From NCBI GenBank assembly GCA_947623905.1, contig CANQHX010000001.1, positions 1 through 64,000 on the forward strand: 64,000 nucleotides of DNA, in the 5' to 3' direction. The translations under genes were made by a program, and so were the position numbers. Under the pieces are notes generated by a model that was given only the letters and a program-made list of their open reading frames with translations, was not told where the DNA came from and ran no database searches. The stretch comes from an uncultured Lachnospiraceae bacterium (GTDB lineage: Bacteria; Bacillota; Clostridia; Lachnospirales; Lachnospiraceae). Positions 1 to 7,477 of the stretch are shown here, piece after piece. Every line of letters begins with the position of its first letter. The stretch's first letter is position 1.

Positions 1-93
1 ATGGCAGTGTTTATAGCATTAAAAACGAGAACTCATAAAGGAAACAGGAAAAGTGCCAACGAGTACTTGACACAAACTATGCTTTTTTGCTTC

Positions 94-122
94 TTGACTT
101 TTTCAATTTTATCCTTTATAAT
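94..122 (+). promoter_or_regulatory. Candidate sigma-A promoter in the AT-rich leader
   Basis: TTGACT (94-99), a 17-base spacer and a perfect TATAAT (117-122). Transcription would start near 129, giving a leader of about 190 bases before the gene at 321. The stretch 1-320 is markedly AT-rich compared with the genes; apart from the two promoter-like sites I see no gene or RNA family in it. Confidence 0.5.
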
Positions 123-274
123 AAAAATGTAATATAAAGATTGTAACGAAAAATATCATATTTATGTTGCATGGCGTCTTCTGCATACAGGCGGCAGCTG
201 ACCCCATTCCGGAGCCGGATATCTGTAATTTCTTTTTATACTATTCTGATAAAGATCTTTAAACTTCCCGTTGA

Positions 275-303
275 TTTACACCCCTATTTTACTGCTTTAT
301 AAT
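275..303 (+). promoter_or_regulatory. Second candidate promoter, very close to the start codon
   Basis: TTTACA (275-280), a 17-base spacer and TATAAT (298-303). The predicted transcription start, about 310, falls inside the ribosome binding site at 305-312. It is therefore either a chance match in AT-rich DNA or would give a nearly leaderless message. The promoter at 94-122 fits the gene better. Confidence 0.3.
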
Positions 304-320
304 TAAAGGAGGAATTTTTA

Positions 321-1004
321 TTGCTTGATAAAGATACATATGGTGCTGAGGGCGGCCGCAAGTCCGACAGTGCTGCGCCGCCGGATGATTTCATCATGCG
401 GCCAAGGGTGGACGTGTGTTTTAAACGCCTCATGGAGGACGAAGAGGTCCGCACCGGTTTCCTGTCTGCCATACTGGGCATTCCGCCGGAAGAGATAAAG
501 AGTGTGGTGCTCTTGCCCACGGGCACTCTCCCGGAGTACGGGGATGACAAGCTGGGCATCCTGGAGGTCCATGTGCTGGAGCTGCCAAAGATAAAAGATG
601 GAGCATATCCAGAGAGTAAACTGCTGCACTGGGCAAAGTTTTTAAACAGCAACACACGAACGGAGATGAAAAACATGGCAGTAAAAGATCCATACATTGA
701 AAAGGCCTACCGACAGGTAGTGAAACTGAGCGCGGATGAGATGGCGCGATTGGAGTACGAAGCCCGAGAGAAGGCGGAGCGTGACCATGACGCCTACCTC
801 AAGAGCTCCTGGCTGGACGGGCAGAAGGATGGTATCCTGTTCGGAATGCGTATATTGATGTGTATACAGAACTCCCGTCAGGAGGGACTTTCGGACCGTC
901 AGATCATAAGTCGTCTTTCGGAACGCTTTTCCCTGAAGGAGGAAGAAGCGGAGGAATATATGAAAGGCATTGGACAGTTAAATGAGATCAGAGGATCTGT
1001 ATGA
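321..1004 (+). CDS. Rpn/PDDEXK_2-family nuclease (transposase-like) with an in-frame internal deletion
   Basis: Start is TTG at 321 behind a strong AAAGGAGG (305-312); 227 residues. The N-terminal part (DFIMRPRVDVCFKRLMED, then the LLPT and DDKLGIL segments, about residues 24-80) and the C-terminal part (LELPK, WAKFLN, LSADE...LEYEAREKA, about 87-160) match the two halves of PD-(D/E)XK family transposases/Rpn proteins that are common in Lachnospiraceae. From my knowledge of the family, roughly 80-90 residues that normally lie between DDKLGILDV and the LELPK segment are absent. These carry the catalytic Asp environment and the E-x-Q motif. The join reads GILEVHVLELPK in one frame. The protein is probably catalytically dead unless the fold is rebuilt by partners. 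The gene is an isolated unit and DNA just upstream is AT-rich. Family call fairly sure; the deletion is inferred from remembered homologues. Confidence 0.75.
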   Translation: MLDKDTYGAEGGRKSDSAAPPDDFIMRPRVDVCFKRLMEDEEVRTGFLSAILGIPPEEIKSVVLLPTGTLPEYGDDKLGILEVHVLELPKIKDGAYPESKLLHWAKFLNSNTRTEMKNMAVKDPYIEKAYRQVVKLSADEMARLEYEAREKAERDHDAYLKSSWLDGQKDGILFGMRILMCIQNSRQEGLSDRQIISRLSERFSLKEEEAEEYMKGIGQLNEIRGSV

Positions 1005-1090
1005 GAAAAGCAATAAATGAGAGAGGACAAGTTCTTATACGGATCATTTTCCCGGGGCAGAGAGGCGGGGAAAGGCAGAAGGCCGGTCCG

Positions 1091-1119
1091 TTGACAACAG
1101 GCGCTGCGTGCGGTATCCT
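1091..1119 (+). promoter_or_regulatory. Candidate promoter for the lipoprotein gene
   Basis: TTGACA (1091-1096), a 17-base spacer and TATCCT (1114-1119). The -35 is perfect and the -10 is weak (4 of 6). It lies 73 bases before the chosen start of the lipoprotein gene. Confidence 0.4.
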
Positions 1120-1191
1120 GTTAGTATAAAACGGAGAAGTTGCCGGACGGCAGGCCGTCTTTTGCGTAAACGCTCCGGAAAGGAGATCATG

Positions 1192-1752
1192 ATGAAAAAA
1201 CGCGCAGCCATATTTTGGATGATTATACTGCTCTGCGGGACTCTTTCTGCCTGCGCCCCGGGGAAACGGGACGGCGCGGCTGACGGGCAGGCTGAGACCG
1301 GGCAGCCCGGCGCCGGAGAACAGGATGCTGCCACGGAGACGCCCCTGTCGCCTGTGGAGGTGCGGCTGGGAAATGTGACCATTGCCCTCGGGGACGATAT
1401 GGACAAGGTAAAGGAGAGCCTTGGGGAGCCCCTGGATTGTCAGGAGACTCAGAGCTACGTGTATGATGGCTATGAAAAGACATTTACCTACGATGGCGCG
1501 GAGATCATCACTTATCCGATGGACGGAAAGGATATCGTCAGCTCCATAAGCCTGCTCGACCAAAGCGGCGTCTCAGGCAGCGGCGTTCAGGTGGGGGATG
1601 ATCCGGATACGGTGGAGAAGCTGTACGGCGGGGAGCAGCTGGTAAAGGGAAGCGCCTATTATCTGTATGAAACGGAGGATTATGGCTATTCCTTTTATCT
1701 GGGAGACGATGGAAAGATCGCGGTTGTAGAGGCGTACGTTTATGCGGAGTGA
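1192..1752 (+). CDS. Small secreted lipoprotein with two BamE-like half-repeats
   Basis: Two ATGs lie in tandem at 1189 and 1192. I chose 1192 because AGGAG (1181-1185) is then six bases away. The N-terminus is a lipoprotein signal: KKR, a hydrophobic run, and a lipobox LSAC with the Cys about 20 residues in. A low-complexity Gly/Ala/Glu/Thr linker follows. The mature domain contains two similar segments, (L)GDDMDKVKESLGEP and VGDDPDTVEKLYGGE, resembling the G-x-s-x-x-e-V-x-x-x-L-G-x-P repeat of the BamE/SmpA fold. In Gram-positives that fold occurs in many uncharacterised lipoproteins. Role unknown. The bases 1164-1180 just upstream are nearly identical to a stretch at 58593-58609, also just upstream of a start codon. 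Confidence 0.75.
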   Translation: MKKRAAIFWMIILLCGTLSACAPGKRDGAADGQAETGQPGAGEQDAATETPLSPVEVRLGNVTIALGDDMDKVKESLGEPLDCQETQSYVYDGYEKTFTYDGAEIITYPMDGKDIVSSISLLDQSGVSGSGVQVGDDPDTVEKLYGGEQLVKGSAYYLYETEDYGYSFYLGDDGKIAVVEAYVYAE

Positions 1753-1864
1753 CGGGGAGCCCGGGACAAAGGGGCAGAAAATCGCGGAGATAAAAAGACA
1801 AATTTTGTACCGCGTCCCCGGAACATTGTAACAAAATGTTTATATAAAATTAGTATAATCCCAC

Positions 1865-1892
1865 TTGTATTGTAACATCTTTCGTATATAAT
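1865..1892 (+). promoter_or_regulatory. Candidate promoter that argues for the GTG start at 1946
   Basis: TTGTAT (1865-1870), a 16-base spacer and TATAAT (1887-1892). Transcription would begin near 1899, only five bases before the first in-frame ATG at 1904, which has no ribosome binding site. This supports the GTG at 1946 as the true start. Confidence 0.5.
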
Positions 1893-1945
1893 GCCTAAAA
1901 TGCATGCAGAAACCGTACGAGCAGTATGGGAAAGGTGGAAATACT

Positions 1946-2611
1946 GTGGATCAGACCATTGAGGTATGCGGTGTAAAGCTGGATAATTCCAATCTGGAAA
2001 ATATGGTGCGTCAGGCAGAGGAAGCGTTCCGCGACGACAGGCTGTATGTGGTGGATCTGGTGAACGGGGACCTGCTGAAAGCGCTGGCATCGGATGAAAG
2101 CCTTCAGAAAAAAATGCAGAGGGTCGACCTGGCCGTAGTGGGCGATACCGCTGTGGCGGATGTGCTGCCGGATTTTTACACGCTGACAAATGAAGCCATC
2201 AGCCAGAACGTGCTGCTGAGCCGTCTTTTTATGGATTTTGTGCGGGAGCAGAAGTCTGTTTACTGGCTGGGCACTACGGAAGAGCAATATGAGTTTTTCC
2301 GGGTATATATAGACAAATTCTACCCCGGTCTTATGGTGGCAGGCGCGTTTGCCTTTGACCCCGAAGCCGGCGTGGAGGAAACGGTGATCAATGATATCAA
2401 TCGTGTCATGCCCGACGTGATCTTGTCCAGACTGCCGGTGCCCTATCAGGAGCAGTTCATCTGTGAACACGGGGCAAAGATCAACGGCCGTCTCTGGATC
2501 GGAATATCGGATAAATTCCGGCACGCGCATTCCGCTGAAAAGCCCGGCAGCAAGATCAAAGCCATGATAGACAAGACCATTCTCCGGCGTATCGTCAACA
2601 GCAACAGCTGA
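1946..2611 (+). CDS. Divergent WecG/TagA/CpsF-family glycosyltransferase-like protein
   Basis: The start is GTG at 1946, preceded by AAAGGTGG (1931-1938); 221 residues. The segments NGDLLKAL, VDLAVVGD, VYWLGTTEEQ, YPGLMVAGAF and PDVILSRLPVPYQEQFI follow the order of motifs in the WecG/TagA family. These enzymes transfer ManNAc(A) or related sugars to undecaprenyl-linked acceptors at the membrane. Several family hallmarks are altered. The PDG motif after the Asn reads VGDT, the P-K-Q-E segment reads PYQEQ, and the VG-x-FDF-x-AG...RAP block reads IGISDKF...EKP. It may have a changed donor or be inactive. It is a single-gene unit, closed by the terminator at 2656-2690. Confidence 0.7.
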   Translation: MDQTIEVCGVKLDNSNLENMVRQAEEAFRDDRLYVVDLVNGDLLKALASDESLQKKMQRVDLAVVGDTAVADVLPDFYTLTNEAISQNVLLSRLFMDFVREQKSVYWLGTTEEQYEFFRVYIDKFYPGLMVAGAFAFDPEAGVEETVINDINRVMPDVILSRLPVPYQEQFICEHGAKINGRLWIGISDKFRHAHSAEKPGSKIKAMIDKTILRRIVNSNS

Positions 2612-2655
2612 ATAAAGTCCCGGACGGGGATAGAGTTCTTTTTCGATCGTATAAT

Positions 2656-2690
2656 AAGAGCCATGAGAGATAATTTTCATGGCTCTTTTT
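2656..2690 (+). terminator. Rho-independent terminator
   Basis: An 11-base inverted repeat (AAGAGCCATGA at 2656-2666, TCATGGCTCTT at 2677-2687) with a ten-base AT-rich loop, running into a T tract. Confidence 0.85.
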
Positions 2691-2757
2691 GTATGACCCG
2701 CTCCGCTTCTTTTCTGAGGCCGCGGTCCATACGGAAGATCCGGAAAGGAGCGGTCAT

Positions 2758-3642
2758 ATGAAAGGTAACTGGAAAGATTGTCTGTACATTATCGTCGGCA
2801 CGGGGCTGTTCGCCTTCGTGGTGCAGAGTATCCTGGATCCTCAGGGCATGGTCATGGGCGGCTTTACCGGTATCTCCATCATTGTAAAGGAGCTGGGGGC
2901 GCAATACGGGCTGTCCGTGCCGGTCGGGCTGACCAATACCGTGCTGAATGTGCCGCTGTTTCTGGCGGCGTGGAAAAAGCTCGGCTGGCGGTTCATCAGC
3001 CGGTCCTTCGGGGCGGCTATGCTGGTGTCGCTGTGGTTGTTTGTGCTGCCGGCAGTGCCGCTGATAAAGGGCGACATGATCCTTTCCGCGCTGTTCGGCG
3101 GACTGTTAAGCGGCACGGGACTGGGCCTTGTGCTGCGCACCGGCGCCACGACAGGAGGCTCCGATATGCTGGCCACGGTGCTGAAGCCTTTTTTTCCCGG
3201 TGTGTCGGTAGTGGTGCTGTTTCATGTGATGGACGGAGTTATCGTGCTGGCGGGCGCTTTTGTTTTCGGCATTCCCATGGCGCTGTATGCCATCGCGGCG
3301 CTGTATGTCAGCGGCAGAGTATCGGATCTTCTGGTAGAAGGCGGCAGCCACGCCAAGGCCGTGATCATTATCACGGACCGGTGGCAGGCGGTAGCCGGGG
3401 CCATCATGGAACAGCTGGAACGGGGCGTCACGGGGCTGTCTTCCCGGGGGATGTACACCGGGCAGGATCGCCAGACACTTATGTGCGTGGCGGGGAGAAG
3501 GGAGATTGTCCGGCTGAAGGAGATCATCGCCCGGACGGACCCGGCGGCCTTTGTTATGGTGTCTGACGTGCGGGAAGTGCTGGGGGAAGGCTTTTCAGTA
3601 CCCGGAGCCGTCCGGCAGGCGGAAGAACACGGCAGAGGATAA
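2758..3642 (+). CDS. YitT-family membrane protein (DUF161 + DUF2179)
   Basis: ATG at 2758 follows AAAGGAG (2744-2750) at good spacing; the open frame extends upstream but has no other site. The product is 294 residues. The first two thirds are hydrophobic with about five or six membrane segments and the family motifs DPQGMVMGGFTGISIIVKE near the start and LRTGATTGGSDMLA mid-protein. The last third is a soluble DUF2179 domain (HAKAVIIITD... through RGVTGLSSRGMYTG...LMCVAGRREI). YitT proteins are widespread in Firmicutes with no settled substrate. It sits between two terminators together with the MscS gene, 81 bases downstream. Confidence 0.88.
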   Translation: MKGNWKDCLYIIVGTGLFAFVVQSILDPQGMVMGGFTGISIIVKELGAQYGLSVPVGLTNTVLNVPLFLAAWKKLGWRFISRSFGAAMLVSLWLFVLPAVPLIKGDMILSALFGGLLSGTGLGLVLRTGATTGGSDMLATVLKPFFPGVSVVVLFHVMDGVIVLAGAFVFGIPMALYAIAALYVSGRVSDLLVEGGSHAKAVIIITDRWQAVAGAIMEQLERGVTGLSSRGMYTGQDRQTLMCVAGRREIVRLKEIIARTDPAAFVMVSDVREVLGEGFSVPGAVRQAEEHGRG

Positions 3643-3723
3643 AATCTCTTGACGGAGGGGCAGGTTATAGTTTATAAAATGATTAGAAGAATCGCCATGC
3701 GATCAGGAGGAATGGAGGATAGT

Positions 3724-4608
3724 ATGGATATGTCATATATACTTGCCGCGGGGGATGCACACCAGGCGGCGCAGGATGTGATCGATGAAGCGGAAACTAT
3801 CATTGAGACCGTGGAAGGGTTTATTCCAAGGATGATCAATTTCGGGGTCAATGTGCTTATCGCCCTGGTATTGTTTTTTCTCGGGCGGGTAGTCATCCGC
3901 ATCACGATAAAAATGATGAACAATATCATGGAAAGATCCCGCGTGGATGAGAGTATTCAGAAGTTTCTCAGCTCTCTTGTCAACGTGACCCTGTACATCC
4001 TGCTGGGCATTATCATATGCGGCCGGGTGGGCATAGAGACCACTTCCATCATTGCGATATTTACTTCTGCCTCCCTGGCCATCGGCCTTGCCCTCCAGGG
4101 AGCCCTGTCCAATCTGGCCGGCGGCGTGATGATCCTTATCATCAAGCCTTTTAAGACGGGGGATTATGTGGTGGCGAAAACGGTAGAGGGAAAGGTGGAG
4201 CGCATCGATCTGTTTTACACCCGGATCATCACGCTGGACAACAAGCTGGTGCTTGTGCCCAACGGCGAACTGACATCCTCTGTCATCACAAACGTGACTG
4301 CCTTTGAAAAACGGCGGGTGGACGTAAAGGTTTCCATCAGCTACCCGGATGATATTGAGAAGGCGAGAACGGCCATTCTCGCTGTTATCGGCGCAAACCA
4401 AAAGATCCTCCCCGATGACCCCATACAGGTTGTGGTGGACGAACTGGGAGCCAATGGCGTAGAACTCAAGGTGTGGGTGTGGACAGCCACGGAAGATTAC
4501 TGGGACGTGCTCTTTGCCCTGCGGGAGGATATCAAGAAGGCCCTGGATGAAAACGGCATTGTCATACCGTACAATCAGGTGGATGTACATATCGTGGAGG
4601 AAAAGTAA
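3724..4608 (+). CDS. MscS-family mechanosensitive channel
   Basis: I chose ATG 3724, with GGAGG at 3714-3718; the ATG at 3712 lies too close to its own AGGAGG. The product is 294 residues: a short N-terminal region, three membrane segments (about residues 35-60, 70-95 and 100-130), then the pore-lining helix with the Gly/Ala-rich pattern SLAIGLALQGALSNLAGGVMI. After that comes the beta domain typical of MscS (KPFKTGDYV...GKVERIDLFYTRI...LVPNGEL) and an alpha/beta C-terminal domain. The channel opens on membrane tension and releases solutes during osmotic downshock. Size and domain order match small-conductance channels. Confidence 0.92.
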   Translation: MDMSYILAAGDAHQAAQDVIDEAETIIETVEGFIPRMINFGVNVLIALVLFFLGRVVIRITIKMMNNIMERSRVDESIQKFLSSLVNVTLYILLGIIICGRVGIETTSIIAIFTSASLAIGLALQGALSNLAGGVMILIIKPFKTGDYVVAKTVEGKVERIDLFYTRIITLDNKLVLVPNGELTSSVITNVTAFEKRRVDVKVSISYPDDIEKARTAILAVIGANQKILPDDPIQVVVDELGANGVELKVWVWTATEDYWDVLFALREDIKKALDENGIVIPYNQVDVHIVEEK

Positions 4609-4629
4609 AAAAGGTGGTTCTGCCGCCGC

Positions 4630-4655
4630 GCCCTGCCTGTCTGCAGGGCATTTTT
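4630..4655 (+). terminator. Rho-independent terminator after the MscS gene
   Basis: GCCCTGC (4630-4636), a six-base loop and GCAGGGC (4643-4649), then A and a run of five T with more T just after. Confidence 0.75.
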
Positions 4656-4776
4656 CGCGTTTTTCAGGTTCCGTATCCATCATTTAGTAATTATTCACAA
4701 AATTTACACTTTATTTTTTTGTGGTTTTGCTATATTATAATATTTGAAGTTTTATGCGCACCACAGGAGGGATTAT

Positions 4777-5856
4777 ATGATTTCCAATCAAATCTTGCAG
4801 AGCACATTAGATAGTATAAAGGGAATCTCCAAAAAAGACATGGCAGTGCTTGATCCTGCCGGCAATGAACTGGCCGGCACGATGTCCAGGCATGTAGCCG
4901 GCGGAAGCAGTATCCAGCAGCTTGTCCAGTCTGAGGAGGAAATGCAGAAACTGGGCGACTGTCTGCTGTACAAGATTTGTGACGGGCCCCAGCCGTCGTA
5001 TATCCTCATTGTGGACGGGACGGATCCCCAGTCGGAGATGATAGGGAGCATGACGGCCCTGCAGCTGCGCAATCTGCTGGTGGCTTACCGGGAACGGTTT
5101 GACCGGGATAATTTTATCAAGAACCTGCTGCTGGACAATCTCCTGCTGGTGGATATCTATTCCAGGGCAAAGAAACAGCATGTAGCCACGGACGCCCACC
5201 GGGTAGTGTTTGTAGTGGAGACGGAGAAGGAAAATGACAACAATACCCTGGACAAGCTCAAGGCTTTGTTCCCGGAAAAACAGAAGGATTTTGTCACGTT
5301 CATCGATGAGAGGCACATTGTAGTGGTGAAGGAGCTGGGAGAGCAGGAGCACTATGAGGCGCTGGCCAGGATCGCGGATTCCATGCTCCGCACGGTGGAC
5401 GGCGGGAACATACGGGTATCCTACGGCACCATCGTTCATGAACTGAAGGAGGTGTCCCGCTCTTACAAGGAAGCCAATCTGGCTCTGGAGGTGGGCAGGA
5501 TCTTCTTTGAGGACAGCAATGTGGTGGCGTACAATACTCTGGGTATCGGACGGCTGATCTATCAGCTGCCCATCCCTCTGTGCCGCATGTTCATCCGCGA
5601 GATATTCGGCCAGCGGTCCCCGGATGAATTTGACGAGGAGACGCTGACGACCATCAGCAAGTTTTTTGAAAACAGTCTTAACGTGTCGGAGACGTCCCGG
5701 CAGCTGTTCATCCACCGCAACACGCTGGTGTACCGGCTGGATAAGCTGCAGAAGACCACCGGGCTGGATCTTCGCGTTTTTGAGGATGCCATTACCTTCA
5801 AGATTTCTTTGATGGTATCAAAATACATGAAATATATGGAAAAGCAGGATTTCTGA
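4777..5856 (+). CDS. PucR/CdaR-type helix-turn-helix regulator
   Basis: ATG 4777 follows AGGAGGG (4765-4771); 359 residues. The N-terminal ~150 residues form a sensor-like region (KKDMAVLDPAGNELAG). The middle has the GGDEF-like fold typical of CdaR proteins. The C-terminus is the PucR HTH_30 domain (LNVSETSRQLFIHRNTLVYRLDKLQ, about residues 300-340). It is closely related to the regulator at 44787-45884: the last ~100 residues are near-identical in pattern. It ends 22 bases before ftsE on the same strand, so it may be co-transcribed with, and possibly regulate, the ftsEX-hydrolase-protease operon. A TATAAT lies at 4736-4741 but I cannot pair it with a good -35. Ligand unknown. Confidence 0.88.
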   Translation: MISNQILQSTLDSIKGISKKDMAVLDPAGNELAGTMSRHVAGGSSIQQLVQSEEEMQKLGDCLLYKICDGPQPSYILIVDGTDPQSEMIGSMTALQLRNLLVAYRERFDRDNFIKNLLLDNLLLVDIYSRAKKQHVATDAHRVVFVVETEKENDNNTLDKLKALFPEKQKDFVTFIDERHIVVVKELGEQEHYEALARIADSMLRTVDGGNIRVSYGTIVHELKEVSRSYKEANLALEVGRIFFEDSNVVAYNTLGIGRLIYQLPIPLCRMFIREIFGQRSPDEFDEETLTTISKFFENSLNVSETSRQLFIHRNTLVYRLDKLQKTTGLDLRVFEDAITFKISLMVSKYMKYMEKQDF

Positions 5857-5878
5857 TCCTGCGGGAAAGGTATGTGTC

Positions 5879-6565
5879 ATGATACAACTGGAAAATGTAA
5901 GCAAAGAGTACACGCCGGGCAATCCTGCGGTGACAGGCATTGACCTGCATATCGAGAAAGGCGAGTTTGTCTTTATCATCGGCAACAGCGGCGCGGGCAA
6001 GACGACTCTGTTCAAGCTGCTGTTAAAGGAGCTGGATCCTACTTCCGGTACGATCCGGGTGGCCGGCAGGGACCTGAGCCAGCTGAAGCGCAGGGATATT
6101 CCCGCATATCGCAGGAATATCGGCGTGGTGTTTCAGGATTTCCGCCTGCTGAAGGACCGGAATGTCTATGAGAACATTGCCTTTGCCCAGCGGGTGGTGG
6201 AGACCCCTTATCGGCGTATCCGCAGAGAAGTGCCCCAGATCCTCTCTACCGTAGGGCTGGCGGAGAAATATCTCTCCAAGCCGGGAGAACTTTCCGGCGG
6301 CGAGCAGCAACGGGTGGCCATTGCCAGAGCGCTGGTGAACAAGCCGGATATCCTCATGGCCGACGAGCCTACCGGCAATCTGGATCCCCAGAACGCCTGG
6401 GAGATCATGAAGCTTCTGGAGCAGGCCAATGAAGACGGCACCACCATCGTGGTAGTGACCCACAACAGAGAGATCGTGGACGCTATGAAAAAGCGGGTCA
6501 TCACTCTGGAAAACGGAGTGGTGGTCAGTGATGTGGAAGAAGGTGGATATATTTATGAAGATTAA
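5879..6565 (+). CDS. ftsE: Cell division ATP-binding protein FtsE
   Basis: 228 residues, ATG with GAAAGG upstream. It has a Walker A GNSGAGKT (residues 35-42), Q-loop VFQDFRLL, signature LSGGEQQRVAIARAL, Walker B ILMADEPTGNLD and the His switch VVVTH. The short size and the FQDFRLL segment are characteristic of FtsE. With FtsX it forms a type VII ABC complex that does not transport but transmits ATP-driven movement across the membrane to activate a peptidoglycan hydrolase. The 3' end overlaps ftsX by 11 bases, implying translational coupling. Confidence 0.95.
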   Translation: MIQLENVSKEYTPGNPAVTGIDLHIEKGEFVFIIGNSGAGKTTLFKLLLKELDPTSGTIRVAGRDLSQLKRRDIPAYRRNIGVVFQDFRLLKDRNVYENIAFAQRVVETPYRRIRREVPQILSTVGLAEKYLSKPGELSGGEQQRVAIARALVNKPDILMADEPTGNLDPQNAWEIMKLLEQANEDGTTIVVVTHNREIVDAMKKRVITLENGVVVSDVEEGGYIYED

Positions 6566-7463
6566 TTCACTGGGATATTCCATCAAACAGGGCCTGCAGA
6601 ATATCGTGCGCAACAAATTTTTCTCCCTGGCGTCCATTGCTACCATGATCGTGTGCGTGCTGCTGTTTGGTACATTTTATGCCATTATCGTCAATTTTGA
6701 CCATATGGTAAAGAACGCCGAGGAAGGCGTGGCCATTACCGTATTTTTTGAGAAGGACCTGTCTGACGAGCAGATCACCATGATCGGTGACCAGATCCGC
6801 AGCAAGGAAGAAGTGGCGGATGTGGTATATGTTTCCGCGGAGGAAGCGTGGGAGACATATAAGAACCAGTATTTTGCCGAGGATCCCTCTCTTGCCGACG
6901 GCTTTAAGGAGGACAATCCGCTTGCGGATTCCGCCAATTATCAGGTGTACATGAAGGATGTGGAAAAGCAGCAGCAGCTTGTGGATGAACTGCGTGCCAC
7001 GGAGGGTGTGAGGAAGGTCAACAGCAACCAGGTGGCGGCGGATACGCTGTCGGATTTCAACCGGCTGCTGTCCTATGTGACGGTAGGCCTTATCATCCTG
7101 CTTCTGGCTGTGGCTGTGTTCCTCATCGGCAACACGATCAACGTGGGCATTACGGTGCGCCGGGAGGAGATCGGCATCATGAAGCTCATCGGCGCCACGG
7201 ATATGTTTGTCAAAGCGCCCTTTGTGTTTGAGGGCGTGATCATCGGCCTTGCGGGGGCCATCATCCCGCTGATCCTGCTGTACGTCCTGTACAGCCAGGT
7301 GGTGCGGTTCGTCATGGAGAAATTTCAGCTGCTCACAGGCATTATCTCCTTCCTGCCGGCAGGAGAAGTATTCCGCGTACTGGTTCCGGTGTCCATCTGC
7401 ATCGGCGTGGGCATTGGCCTGATCGGCGGACTGTTTACCACACACAAGCACCTGAAAGTGTGA
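6555..7463 (+). CDS. ftsX: Cell division protein FtsX
   Basis: I chose ATG 6555 (MKINSLGYSIKQGLQNIVRNKFFS) with AGGTGG a few bases upstream; the ATG at 6528 has no site. The product is 302 residues. There is one N-terminal membrane segment (about 20-42), an extracytoplasmic domain (about 45-165) of the kind that contacts hydrolase coiled coils, then three membrane segments with the FtsX-core pattern RREEIGIMKLIGAT. It partners FtsE and should act on the M23 hydrolase encoded 14 bases downstream. Confidence 0.95.
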   Translation: MKINSLGYSIKQGLQNIVRNKFFSLASIATMIVCVLLFGTFYAIIVNFDHMVKNAEEGVAITVFFEKDLSDEQITMIGDQIRSKEEVADVVYVSAEEAWETYKNQYFAEDPSLADGFKEDNPLADSANYQVYMKDVEKQQQLVDELRATEGVRKVNSNQVAADTLSDFNRLLSYVTVGLIILLLAVAVFLIGNTINVGITVRREEIGIMKLIGATDMFVKAPFVFEGVIIGLAGAIIPLILLYVLYSQVVRFVMEKFQLLTGIISFLPAGEVFRVLVPVSICIGVGIGLIGGLFTTHKHLKV

Positions 7464-7477
7464 AAGGCGGGATCTAC

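Noticed and set aside
1-132. Short open frame beginning with ATG at base 1
   Set aside because: No ribosome binding site visible, AT-rich, and no similarity that I recognise; its start coincides with the arbitrary window edge.
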